Of a stretch of 64,000 nt of DNA, positions 45,025 through 53,373 are shown piece after piece. Origin of the DNA: Acidovorax radicis N35 (GTDB lineage: Bacteria; Pseudomonadota; Gammaproteobacteria; Burkholderiales; Burkholderiaceae_C); NCBI RefSeq assembly GCF_000204195.1, contig NZ_AFBG01000022.1, positions 248,001 through 312,000 on the forward strand, read 5' to 3'. A program made the position numbers and the translations under genes. Position 1 is the stretch's first letter; every line of letters begins with the position of its first letter. The notes beneath the pieces are model-generated. The model did no database searches. It was not told the origin of the DNA and saw nothing but the letters and a program-made list of their open reading frames with translations.

Positions 45025-45720
45025 TCAGTTCTGTATTGGCAATTCGACAGTTAGCGTTGGGTCTTGTGGGCCATGCACGAAACACTGGAGCTGTGGCAAA
45101 TGAACTAAGGCTTCAGCTTGCTCCACGTTGCCATGGAGCCAGGTATCCCAGTCGCCTTTTTCCAGCGGCACCACCGTGCGCTTGTCCTGCTTGTCAGGCG
45201 CGCGCTTGGGGTCCGGCCGGTGCATCAGGTTGAGCACCGGCACGTCGTCGCAGTTCTGCGTGATCATGGTGTAGCTGGGCAGCACCTCGCCCGTGGCTGG
45301 GTCGGTCCACTCGCTCCACAGGCCCGCAAGGCCCCAGGGCTCGCCATCGGCGCGCTCGAACTGCCAGGGGATGTGCTTCTTGGTCCCCCAGTAGGGTTCG
45401 ACGTACAGCTGGGCGGGGATGATGCAGCGCTGCCCCTTGCGCCATGGGCCGCCATATGTCCATGACTTGTCCATGCCTTCCCGCCGGGCGTTGAAGGTGC
45501 TCAGGCGCTTGCCATCCTTGCCGGTGGGGATGTGTGTCTTGGAGTGCGGCGGGATCATTCCCCATTGCCCTACTACCAGCTCGCGCCCTGCCCCGCCCTT
45601 GGCCCGCAGAAACGGCCCCCGGTACAGCGGGCTCATCTTGTCGCGCCACTCTTCCTCGGGCACGTCACCGAAGTGCAGCACCAGCTGCTCGCGGTCGGGG
45701 ACCTCGTAGTAGGTACACAT
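45025..45720 (-). CDS. SOS response-associated peptidase family protein (SRAP/YedK-like)
   Basis: The 231-residue protein matches the SRAP/HMCES family, which covalently caps abasic sites in single-stranded DNA. The start at 45720 places the essential Cys at residue 2 (MCTYYEV), exposed after Met removal; NARREGM supplies the conserved Asn/Arg, and VLNLMHRPDP the active-site His region. Its ATG lies only 36 bp from that of umuD on the other strand, and the SOS box between them probably controls both. It is the first gene inside the prophage boundary. Confidence 0.9.
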   Translation of the reverse strand: MCTYYEVPDREQLVLHFGDVPEEEWRDKMSPLYRGPFLRAKGGAGRELVVGQWGMIPPHSKTHIPTGKDGKRLSTFNARREGMDKSWTYGGPWRKGQRCIIPAQLYVEPYWGTKKHIPWQFERADGEPWGLAGLWSEWTDPATGEVLPSYTMITQNCDDVPVLNLMHRPDPKRAPDKQDKRTVVPLEKGDWDTWLHGNVEQAEALVHLPQLQCFVHGPQDPTLTVELPIQN

Positions 45721-45748
45721 GGCAACATTCTGGCAGCAGATGGCTATA

Positions 45749-45764
45749 CTGTGAATATGTACAG
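45749..45764. promoter_or_regulatory. LexA-type SOS box overlapping the umuD start
   Basis: CTGTGAATATGTACAG is an excellent CTGT-N8-ACAG palindrome. It overlaps a TATACT -10-like hexamer (45745-45750) and the umuD ATG (45757-45759), and lies 29 bp from the SRAP ATG on the other strand. Confidence 0.8.
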
Positions 45765-46203
45765 CTTTTTGGATTCCCCCCTGCCCGTACCGTATGACGC
45801 GGCCGTGCAGGTGCTCGCTCTGCCTGTGTGCGGCGTGAGTGTGCGCGCGGGGTTTCCATCGCCTGCTGACGACTTCGTGGTGGAGCGGCTGGACATCATG
45901 CAGTTGCTGGTGAAGCACCCTCAGGCCACCTACTTCTGGCGGGTGCGGGGCGACTCCATGCGCGACGCGGGCATTGATGACGGCTGCATCATTGCCGTGG
46001 ACCGGGCGATCAAGCCCAAGCACAACAACATCGTGGTGGCCATCGTGGACGGCGAATGCACGGTGAAGTTTTTGCACCAGCGCGCCGGCCGCATCAAGCT
46101 GCGCGCAGCCAACCCCACCTATCCCGACATCATCCCCCGCGACAGCCAGACCATTGAGGTGTGGGGTGTGGTGAGTGGGTGCGTGAAGCTGTTTCCCACC
46201 TGA
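45757..46203 (+). CDS. umuD: UmuD-like self-cleaving DNA polymerase V subunit
   Basis: The 148-residue protein is an S24 peptidase. Cleavage is expected at Ala31-Gly32 just before FPSPADDF; the catalytic Ser67 is in GDSM and Lys104 in CTVKFLH, with the same 37-residue spacing as in E. coli UmuD. RecA-induced cleavage yields UmuD', which joins UmuC as DNA polymerase V. The ATG at 45757 lies within the SOS box and only six bases after a TATACT hexamer, so the message may be leaderless. umuC follows after 20 bp. Confidence 0.92.
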   Translation: MYSFLDSPLPVPYDAAVQVLALPVCGVSVRAGFPSPADDFVVERLDIMQLLVKHPQATYFWRVRGDSMRDAGIDDGCIIAVDRAIKPKHNNIVVAIVDGECTVKFLHQRAGRIKLRAANPTYPDIIPRDSQTIEVWGVVSGCVKLFPT

Positions 46204-46223
46204 TCTGATGGATGGAGGCCAGC

Positions 46224-47522
46224 ATGTACGCGCTGGTGGACGGGAATAATTTTTACGTGAGCTGCGAGCGGGTGTTCCGCCCCAGTCTGAACGGCCGCCC
46301 GGTGGTGGTGCTGAGCAACAACGACGGCTGCGCCATCGCCCGCAGCAATGAGGCCAAGGCCCTGGGCATCAAGATGGGGGCGCCGTGGTTCCAGATCCAA
46401 CACATGGAGGAAACCCACGGCCTGGTGGCGCTGAGTGCGAACTTCACGCTGTACGGCGACATGAGCGACCGCATGATGAGTCTGGCGGCGGGCCTGGGTC
46501 CCACGCAGGAGATTTACAGCATCGACGAGTCATTCATCGGCCTGCAAGGCGTGCGGGGCGATCTGACCAAACGCAGCCAGGCCATCCGCGACCGCATCAA
46601 TCAGTGGGTGGGCATCCCCTGCGGGGTGGGCATCGGACAGACCAAGACACTGGCGAAGCTGGCCAATCACATCGCCAAGACGGCCGAGCGTAAACCGGGC
46701 AGCTACGCCGCCGAGCTGGCCCAAGTGTGCAACCTGACCACCCTCCCCGCCCAGGACCTGGACGACGTGCTGGCCGCCACGATGGTCGAAGAAGTCTGGG
46801 GCGTGGGCCGCAAAATCGCGGCACAGCTGCATGAAGGTGGAGTGCATACCGTGCTGGACCTGGCCCGGCTGGACCCGGCCACCGTGCGTAGGCGCTGGAG
46901 CGTGGTGCTGGAGCGCACCGTGCGTGAGTTGCAGGGCATGCAGTGCATTGACCTAGATGACGCACCGGCGCCCAAAAAAGAGATTGCCTGCACCCGGTCA
47001 TTCGGCCAGGCGGTGACAGACCTCCCCCCTCTGGTGGAAGCCGTGAGCGAGTTCGCCAGCCGCGCGGCCGAGAAGCTGCGCAAGCAAGGCAGCCTGGCCA
47101 GCCAGCTGCTGGTGTTCTGCCACACCTCCCCTTTCCGACCCGGACCCCGATTCAACCGCAGCATCGTGGTGCCGCTGCGCCGCCCGACGGCCGACACCGG
47201 CAAGCTGGTGTGGGCCGCCACTGCTGGCATGCGGCGCATCTATGAGCCCGGCTTCAAGATGGCCAAGGCCGGGGTGATGCTGCTGGACCTGGTGCCGGGC
47301 TGCGTGCTGCAGGGTGAACTAGACCTGGAGGAAGAAGACCAGCGGGACCGGACCAAGCTGATGGTGGCGCTGGACACGCTCAATCAGCGCTATGGCAAGG
47401 GCACCGTGCATTCAGGCGCCACGGGCGGCACCAACAAGGGCAAGGACTGGGGGATGAGGCAGGAGAGGCGCACGCCGCAGTACACCACGCGGTGGGCGGA
47501 CGTTCCCACCGCGCGGGCGTAA
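46224..47522 (+). CDS. umuC: UmuC-like Y-family DNA polymerase
   Basis: The 432-residue translesion polymerase has the Y-family motifs: [16 protein letters not shown] (first Asp), [24 protein letters not shown] (Asp-Glu pair), [19 protein letters not shown] and a C-terminal little-finger and DUF4113-like end. With UmuD' it forms Pol V. A GGAGG site at 46214-46218 directs the ATG at 46224; an in-frame ATG at 46212 would overlap it. It is cotranscribed with umuD from the SOS promoter and gives the lysogen inducible mutagenesis. Confidence 0.95.
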   Translation: MYALVDGNNFYVSCERVFRPSLNGRPVVVLSNNDGCAIARSNEAKALGIKMGAPWFQIQHMEETHGLVALSANFTLYGDMSDRMMSLAAGLGPTQEIYSIDESFIGLQGVRGDLTKRSQAIRDRINQWVGIPCGVGIGQTKTLAKLANHIAKTAERKPGSYAAELAQVCNLTTLPAQDLDDVLAATMVEEVWGVGRKIAAQLHEGGVHTVLDLARLDPATVRRRWSVVLERTVRELQGMQCIDLDDAPAPKKEIACTRSFGQAVTDLPPLVEAVSEFASRAAEKLRKQGSLASQLLVFCHTSPFRPGPRFNRSIVVPLRRPTADTGKLVWAATAGMRRIYEPGFKMAKAGVMLLDLVPGCVLQGELDLEEEDQRDRTKLMVALDTLNQRYGKGTVHSGATGGTNKGKDWGMRQERRTPQYTTRWADVPTARA

Positions 47523-47576
47523 CATTTGCAAACGAAGAAGGCTACGTAAAGCTATACACCTATGAAAGGAAAAGTG

Positions 47577-49067
47577 ATGAATTCTGTTCAGTGGCCGGAC
47601 GATTTGATGCAGAGAAGAGATTCCGGAGATTTTCTGTACAAACTCATTCAAAGCAAATATGAGTCTTACATAGCCTCAAACAAGAAAGCTTCTTTGACGT
47701 TCGCTTTAGATGGCGACTGGGGGACTGGCAAATCGTTCTTTATCGAGCGATGGAGCGAAGACATAAAAAATGGAGAACACGTTGTAATCCATTTTGACGC
47801 ATGGACAAATGACCTGAGCGACGACCCCTTACTAGGATTTATGGCTGAGATTAAAAACTCGCTGAGCCCACTAGCCAAACAAATACCGAAGCTCAGCCCT
47901 CAATCAAAGAAAAAAATCACAGACCAAACTATAAAATTTCTAAAACAAGCAGCCAAAGCAATAGGACCAGCGACACTCACTGCCGGGAAAGCAATCGCAA
48001 CGCATTACATCTCAAAAGAAGGTGTTGAGGCTTTATCAGACATAGTCAACGATGAAAATCAAGAAAAAACCACCGACTTAGACACAAAACAAATATCAGA
48101 AAAAACTCTGGAAAAATACTTTGAAGAAGCACTCAAAAACCACACAAATCAAAAAAATGCGATAACCCAACTCATTACAGACCTCGAACAACTAACGACG
48201 TACCTCAAAGAAAGCAATACAGTCAATTTACCAATATACATTTTTATAGATGAATTAGATAGATGCAGACCCAGCTATGCAATCAGGCTTCTAGAAGGAC
48301 TAAAGCACCTTTTTAACGCTCAAGGAGTATGTTTCGTTGTAAGTACAAATTTGATTCAATTATCAGAGTCGGTAAAATCAGTATACGGACAAGGTTTTGA
48401 CGGATACAGATATCTCAAAAGATTCTTTGATTTTGAATACAAATTGCCAGCACCCAACAACCTAGCCCACAGTGAATACTTATTCCAGGAGAGTCCGCTT
48501 CGAAACAGAAAAAAATTAGAGCCTGGCATACACGAATACCACTCGCAGCGACGCATGCAAGAATTACCTGTTGCCACGGTGTTTTCAGACATCGCAACAG
48601 CCTTCAATTTAGATCTACGGAGTCAAAAACAAGTTTTTGCACAAGCAGTTGGAGCTATTTCATCAATCCCCGAAACAGAGACAGTTCACTGTGCCTATAT
48701 ATTTGCCTTGGCAGCATATGCACACATCAGCCCAACAGGAATCGACAAACTCATAGATCACTCCGACTCAAAAATAGTAGTACAAAATTTCAAAAACAAA
48801 GAATACAGAATCCCGTTCTACAACAGCAGTGGCGATTTAGTAAAAAAGACGGTTACACTGGATTCAATAATTTCCTTTTACCACGAAAAATCCAATAAAC
48901 CAATTCCTGAAATTTCCAACAGCGCCGAATTAAAGGATGGGCAATTTCTAGGCGAGATATTGAGAAGTCTTATAAATGAAAGCAGGCCAATGGAATATAC
49001 AATTACAAAAAAATATGCCAGTTTAATAAGACTTGCCGGAAACTTATCAACCCAGGAGCACCGTTAA
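47577..49067 (+). CDS. KAP family P-loop NTPase, AT-rich prophage cargo
   Basis: The 496-residue protein has the KAP signature: Walker A GDWGTGKS at residues 46-53, an IHFDAWTND segment, a long helical insert (about 90-205) and Walker B IFIDELDRCRP near residue 225. Its codons are strikingly AT-rich against GC-rich neighbours, so it was acquired separately. An AAAGGA site precedes the ATG at 47577; an ATG at 47562 lacks one. KAP NTPases include PifA of plasmid F, which excludes phage T7. A superinfection-exclusion role is plausible from this and from its cargo position, but is not proven. Confidence 0.85.
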   Translation: MNSVQWPDDLMQRRDSGDFLYKLIQSKYESYIASNKKASLTFALDGDWGTGKSFFIERWSEDIKNGEHVVIHFDAWTNDLSDDPLLGFMAEIKNSLSPLAKQIPKLSPQSKKKITDQTIKFLKQAAKAIGPATLTAGKAIATHYISKEGVEALSDIVNDENQEKTTDLDTKQISEKTLEKYFEEALKNHTNQKNAITQLITDLEQLTTYLKESNTVNLPIYIFIDELDRCRPSYAIRLLEGLKHLFNAQGVCFVVSTNLIQLSESVKSVYGQGFDGYRYLKRFFDFEYKLPAPNNLAHSEYLFQESPLRNRKKLEPGIHEYHSQRRMQELPVATVFSDIATAFNLDLRSQKQVFAQAVGAISSIPETETVHCAYIFALAAYAHISPTGIDKLIDHSDSKIVVQNFKNKEYRIPFYNSSGDLVKKTVTLDSIISFYHEKSNKPIPEISNSAELKDGQFLGEILRSLINESRPMEYTITKKYASLIRLAGNLSTQEHR

Positions 49068-49418
49068 AACAACGACAGAGTTTTCAAACAAAAGCCGTCA
49101 AATCCCGTCACAGAAGTGACTGTGAAAACCGGCCGCGAAGCCGCGCCGCACCTTGCGCCACATAGTGTCGGCAGGGTCAGCAGAAACGGTCTATCAAGCG
49201 GGCAGGCGCGGCGGGGTCTCGACTGCGCGCCGGGATGGCTGGGTGGGGTGCGGCGGCCGGGGGCCGGCCAGCCCTGGGGAGGCGTCCGCAGGGCCGTCAA
49301 GGGGCCGTCAAGGGGCCTCGGGCGGGCCGACAGGGGGTTGAAGTGGATGGGGCGAGCGCCTGCGCATGGGCGCAAAAAAGGCCACCGCATGGGGTGGCCT
49401 GTATCGGGGTGGGCGCGG
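49068..49418. other. Intergenic region, 351 bp, with minus-strand terminator
   Basis: No gene is supported. At 49108-49125 lies the dyad TCACAG-AAGTGA-CTGTGA. At 49376-49401 a hairpin AGGCCACC/GGGTGGCCT is followed on the minus strand by six T residues; it terminates the Q gene unit. The middle part is very GC-rich, a sharp change from the AT-rich KAP gene. Confidence 0.6.
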
Positions 49419-50474
49419 CTACTTGCTGCCGCCGTCTGCGCTAGTGTCGGTGGACTTGATGCGGTACTCGGTGAAGCGCATCACCTCCTCGCCTATCCAG
49501 TTATTCAACTCGGAACACCGGGCCTGCAGCGGCTCGATTTCATTGCGTGCGAACACCTCGGCAGCTGGGGCCACGGCACCGAACCCGCCGGTATTGCTGG
49601 GCACCACCCCCATGAGCTGAGGCGGGATGCGGTGGGCCGCCAGCAGATCGTCGCGGCTCACGTTCTTGATGTTGAAAAACTCGTCCTTTGCTGCGACCTC
49701 GGACAGTGGAATCACTTGGATGCCGTCCTTCTTGCCGTTGGGCGCGTGCATGAACAGGTTCTTGAAGTTGCCCGGCCCCTTGCTCTTCTTCAGGGCCTCG
49801 CGCAGCGCATCCACGTCGCCTTGCTGCTGGGCTGCATCCGACAGGTACAGGATGAAGCCCGCGTGGGAACCGTTGTTGTAATACTTGCGCCGGAACAGGG
49901 TGGCCGACTCGTTGAGCCAAGCCGACTGCAGCGCTGCAAGGTACTCGGGCAGGCCGTACACCTCCTGATTTACATCAGGCTCCATTAGGTGGAACACCGC
50001 CCCCCGCTTGAATTCGTGTTCATCCTTGTAGCCCTGAACGAAGAAATACTTATCCAGCTCGCCACCGCGCCGCATGTACTTGGCCAGGGAGTGCCGCAGC
50101 TGCAGCGACCCGCCCAGGCGATTGCGTGGGCGCTCAAGGTACGAATTGCCGAAGGTGAGAAAGTCCAGCGCGAATTTGCTGAACGTCGCCCGGTCCAGCA
50201 GCTTGTGCGGGATGAACGTGCTGGCCAGCACGTTGCGTTTCACGTAGAGCGCACTCGCATGGTGCGGGCTCGCGCGGAACGACTTGGCCAGGCCGTCCCA
50301 GCTCAATGGCGGTTCGTACCACTTCCCATTGATCCAGCTCTCCACGTAGTCCAGCATCTCCCCTTGCATCACTGGCGCAGGCTCGCCGAAGGTGAAGGCC
50401 TCGACCTGCGAGCGCTCGCCGGGCGCTGGCGTAGTGGTGGCGGCCGTGTTGGCCAGGCTGTCGCCAGCTGTCAT
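49419..50474 (-). CDS. Phage portal protein (P2 gpQ-like)
   Basis: The 351-residue protein matches the PBSX/P2 portal family, close to P2 Q in length (about 344). Typical stretches are ESWINGKWYEPPLSWDGLAKSFRAS, FGNSYLERPRNRLGG, YNNGSHAGFILYLSD and RDDLLAAHRIPPQLMGVVP. The portal ring forms the DNA entry vertex of the capsid. Its ATG overlaps the terminase stop, and a terminator lies downstream. The strand, opposite to O-N-M-L, is as in P2. Confidence 0.93.
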   Translation of the reverse strand: MTAGDSLANTAATTTPAPGERSQVEAFTFGEPAPVMQGEMLDYVESWINGKWYEPPLSWDGLAKSFRASPHHASALYVKRNVLASTFIPHKLLDRATFSKFALDFLTFGNSYLERPRNRLGGSLQLRHSLAKYMRRGGELDKYFFVQGYKDEHEFKRGAVFHLMEPDVNQEVYGLPEYLAALQSAWLNESATLFRRKYYNNGSHAGFILYLSDAAQQQGDVDALREALKKSKGPGNFKNLFMHAPNGKKDGIQVIPLSEVAAKDEFFNIKNVSRDDLLAAHRIPPQLMGVVPSNTGGFGAVAPAAEVFARNEIEPLQARCSELNNWIGEEVMRFTEYRIKSTDTSADGGSK

Positions 50475-52273
50475 CAGAAAATCTCCATGATTGATTGGTT
50501 GGCGCTGGAGGTTCCTTCCAGCGGCTCGTTGTCGAGGGCGTGCATGCAGGCCCATGCCAGATCAGCGTGCCCTGTCTGTTCCGTGCGGCCGGCGGTGTAG
50601 GTGGCCTGGCTACCGCTCGCCGTCAGGGTGCGTTTGATGGACATGAACGCCTGCGCCAGGTCTATGCCCACAGCGCCGTTATCAAACTCAAGGCGCCCTT
50701 TGCTGATGATGTTTTTGGCTTTCAGCACCAGCATGGTTTTCACTTCGACCGAGTAGTTGATGGCCTTCGCTGCAGGGTAGAACTTGCTCACCAGCTCGTA
50801 CACGCCACGGCCCATGCCGGTGGTGTCGATGCCGATATGCGCCACGTTGTAGCGCTCCGTAATCTTCTTGATGGCGTCGGCCTGGGCCTCGAAATCGAGC
50901 CCGCGAAACTGCAGCGTTTCGAGCACACGGAATTTGCCGCCAGGCGTTGCGGGCGGCGCCAGCACCACCAGCCCGGCCGAATCGCCAGAGCGTGAAGGGT
51001 CATACCCGACCCACACAGGGCGATAGCCAAACGGCCGCATCGCCAGCTGGTGCACGTCGCTCCACTCCACCCAGCTATCGACCATGCAGGCCTGCAGCTC
51101 AGTCAGCGGGAAAATGCTGAACGTGTCGTCCATGAACCCGCACATGAGCAGGTTGGCGAATTCCTCGGGGCTGTACTCGTGGCGCAGTTCCTCGATATCG
51201 AACAAGTTGCACCCGCCGTGCATCGCGTCCAAGATCGTGACGATTTGGCGCCAAATCTTGTCCTCGCCCGTGAAGCCGCCGCCCAGGTGCGCGTGCGACA
51301 GATCCAGCTTGACGCGGTCAGCCTTCGCGCGCTTCCTGTTGTAGCGGTCCCCACTCCACAGCGCGTAGGCTGGGTGCTGGATGCTGCTGGGCGTAGAGAA
51401 ATAGGTCTTTCGCCAGTGCTTGTGCATGGCCATGCCCGACGCCACCTTGTTGAGTTCGTCAAACTTGCGCGTCCAAAAGCACTCATCGAAATAGAAATTG
51501 CCGTGATAGCCCTGGGCCGTCAGCGCATTGGTCCCCAGGAAATACAGCGTTGCGCCATTGCTCAACACAATGGGATCGCCCGACAGTTCCACCCCGCAAG
51601 CCTCTTTGGCGAACGCGATGATGTACTGCTTAAAAATGTGCGCCTGGGCCTTCGATGCCGACAAGAAAATTTGATTGCGCCCAGTCTCCAGCGCATCGGC
51701 CAGGGCCTCCCGGGCGAAGTACCACGTCGCGCCAATCTGCCGCGACTTGAGAATGAACCGCGTGCGCTGATCGTGTGCCGCGCGCCAAGTCTTCTGATAC
51801 CCGAACAGGGAACCCGCGAAACAGTCCAGCAACTGCTGGTGTTCGTTCTCATCGAAGTGGTTGCGGTCGGGCTGCTTCTTGGGCTTGTCGTTGCGGCGGT
51901 TGATCGCAGGGTTCAGGTCCGCTTCCTTGCCCGTCTTCTCGTACTTGTGTACGCGGGCCAGGCGTTCAATCTGGCGGCCCAGCAGGTCAATTTCCTTGTA
52001 GTCGCCGCCGGTCTTGTTGTCCTTCATGACAAGCTGCGCCATGCGGGTTTCAATCACTGCCTCCACCCGGTCCACGGGTTGCGCCTTGTCCCACTCTTCG
52101 GCATCCTTCCACCCCTGCACGGTGGAGCGCGGTTCCTCGATATAGGCCGCAATGGTTGTGACCTTCCACCCCTGCCAGTAAAGGTGCCGCGCCGCGCGGC
52201 GCTTGTCGGCCGCCAGGCCATCACCGGGCAGGATTGAAAAGGGCAAGGCTTTGGCGATGGCTTCGGCGGGCAT
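50474..52273 (-). CDS. Terminase ATPase (large) subunit (P2 gpP-like)
   Basis: The 599-residue protein has an N-terminal helix-turn-helix (about residues 20-60, HLYWQGWKVTTIAAYIEEPRSTVQGW) for cos recognition and then a terminase ATPase fold with LKSRQIGATWYFAREAL as Walker A variant and FYFDECFW as Walker B. The C-terminus has the RNase-H-like VGYDPSRSGDSAGLVVL segment. P2 P has about 590 residues. It uses ATP to pump DNA into the prohead with the M-like small subunit. The start at 52273 matches the family; a longer reading to 52351 would cover the promoter dyad. Confidence 0.94.
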   Translation of the reverse strand: MPAEAIAKALPFSILPGDGLAADKRRAARHLYWQGWKVTTIAAYIEEPRSTVQGWKDAEEWDKAQPVDRVEAVIETRMAQLVMKDNKTGGDYKEIDLLGRQIERLARVHKYEKTGKEADLNPAINRRNDKPKKQPDRNHFDENEHQQLLDCFAGSLFGYQKTWRAAHDQRTRFILKSRQIGATWYFAREALADALETGRNQIFLSASKAQAHIFKQYIIAFAKEACGVELSGDPIVLSNGATLYFLGTNALTAQGYHGNFYFDECFWTRKFDELNKVASGMAMHKHWRKTYFSTPSSIQHPAYALWSGDRYNRKRAKADRVKLDLSHAHLGGGFTGEDKIWRQIVTILDAMHGGCNLFDIEELRHEYSPEEFANLLMCGFMDDTFSIFPLTELQACMVDSWVEWSDVHQLAMRPFGYRPVWVGYDPSRSGDSAGLVVLAPPATPGGKFRVLETLQFRGLDFEAQADAIKKITERYNVAHIGIDTTGMGRGVYELVSKFYPAAKAINYSVEVKTMLVLKAKNIISKGRLEFDNGAVGIDLAQAFMSIKRTLTASGSQATYTAGRTEQTGHADLAWACMHALDNEPLEGTSSANQSIMEIF

Positions 52274-52326
52274 GGGGCCAAGTTTGGGCCGCCACGCTGT
52301 GAAAAAGCACACGCTCCCCTGCCCTA

Positions 52327-52353
52327 CTGCATGTGCCTGAACGCTGCACATGC
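52327..52353. promoter_or_regulatory. Dyad between divergent P and O genes: probable late-promoter activator site
   Basis: CT-GCATGTGC-N9-GCACATGC is a perfect 8-bp inverted repeat containing TGT-N13-ACA. The nine bases CTGCATGTG recur at 58396 with the same spacing to ACA. P2 late promoters carry a TGT...ACA dyad for the Ogr activator at this very place. Confidence 0.6.
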
Positions 52354-52441
52354 GGCATTCATTGATGGGTTCGCGCGACAGCGAGACGATGGCGACTACT
52401 GCAAACCATCGCTCTCAACGCAACCGAGGAACCCCATCACC

Positions 52442-53314
52442 ATGGCACAGAAATCCAGCGACAAGCCCGAAGCTAAGGCCCAAAAATCGCGCTTCTTCCG
52501 TGTGGCCACCGAAGGTGCCACCACCGACGGCCGCGCCATCAGTCGCGAGCAAATCGAACAGATGGCGAAGACCTTCAGCCCGGCGAAATATGGCGCCCGT
52601 GTTTGGATGGAACACATCCGCAGCCTGTACCCGGACAGCCCGTTTCGCGCCTATGGCGACGTCACTGCAGTAGAGGCCCGCGACGTCGAAGACGGCAAGC
52701 TGGCACTGTTCGCGCAGATCAAGCCGCTGCCCGAGCTGGTGGCCATGAACAAGGCCGGCCAGAAGATCTACACCAGCATCGAGATTCACCCCAAGTTCGC
52801 GGATAGCGATCAGGCCTATCTCACCGGCCTGGCGGTCACCGATTCCCCCGCCAGCCTGGGCACCGAGGCTCTGAAATTCGCAGCCCAGCACCCCGAGGCA
52901 AGCATGTTCTCTGCACGCAAGGCCGGCGACCGAAAGGACGTGCTGTTCTCCGAAGCCATCGAAGTGGAACTGGTTTTCGAGGATGACGAATCCGCCGAGA
53001 CCGAGGGCGCCGTGTCCAAGTTCAACGCCGTGCTGTCCGGCCTGTTGCAGAAATTCAAGGGCAAGTCGAAGGATGACGACGCACGGTTCACCGAAATCAT
53101 CAAGGGCTTTGAAGCGTTCGGCGCCTATGCCGAAACGCAGGAAAAGGCGCACGACGACTTGAAAACCGAGCATGACACCCTGGCCAAGAAATTCACCGAG
53201 CTGACGGGAAAGCATGACGCCCTGGTGAAACGCCTGGAGGAAACGCCCGAGTCGGGCTTTACCGCGCGCCCGCCTGCCAGCGGCGGCGACGGTGTTGCGA
53301 AGACCGATTGCTGA
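52442..53314 (+). CDS. Capsid scaffolding protein / protease (P2 gpO-like)
   Basis: The 290-residue protein matches the P2 O family: RFFRVATEGATTDGRAISREQIEQMAKTF, WMEHIRS, TSIEIHPKFADS and VTDSPASLGTEALKF. The N-terminal half is a serine protease that processes the prohead, the C-terminal half a helical scaffold (KAHDDLKTEHDTLAKKFTEL). A GAGGAA site lies about ten bases before the ATG. It is the first gene of the plus-strand late operon. Confidence 0.92.
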   Translation: MAQKSSDKPEAKAQKSRFFRVATEGATTDGRAISREQIEQMAKTFSPAKYGARVWMEHIRSLYPDSPFRAYGDVTAVEARDVEDGKLALFAQIKPLPELVAMNKAGQKIYTSIEIHPKFADSDQAYLTGLAVTDSPASLGTEALKFAAQHPEASMFSARKAGDRKDVLFSEAIEVELVFEDDESAETEGAVSKFNAVLSGLLQKFKGKSKDDDARFTEIIKGFEAFGAYAETQEKAHDDLKTEHDTLAKKFTELTGKHDALVKRLEETPESGFTARPPASGGDGVAKTDC

Positions 53315-53373
53315 ACCCCAATCGCTCCCAATTCCCCCAATAGATCCCCAATCCACCACCTCGGAAACCTAAC

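Noticed and set aside
43928-45103. Long plus-strand reading frame of about 390 codons
   Set aside because: It crosses the small charged ORF, the SSB-like gene on the other strand, a terminator and the prophage boundary; its composition is not protein-like.
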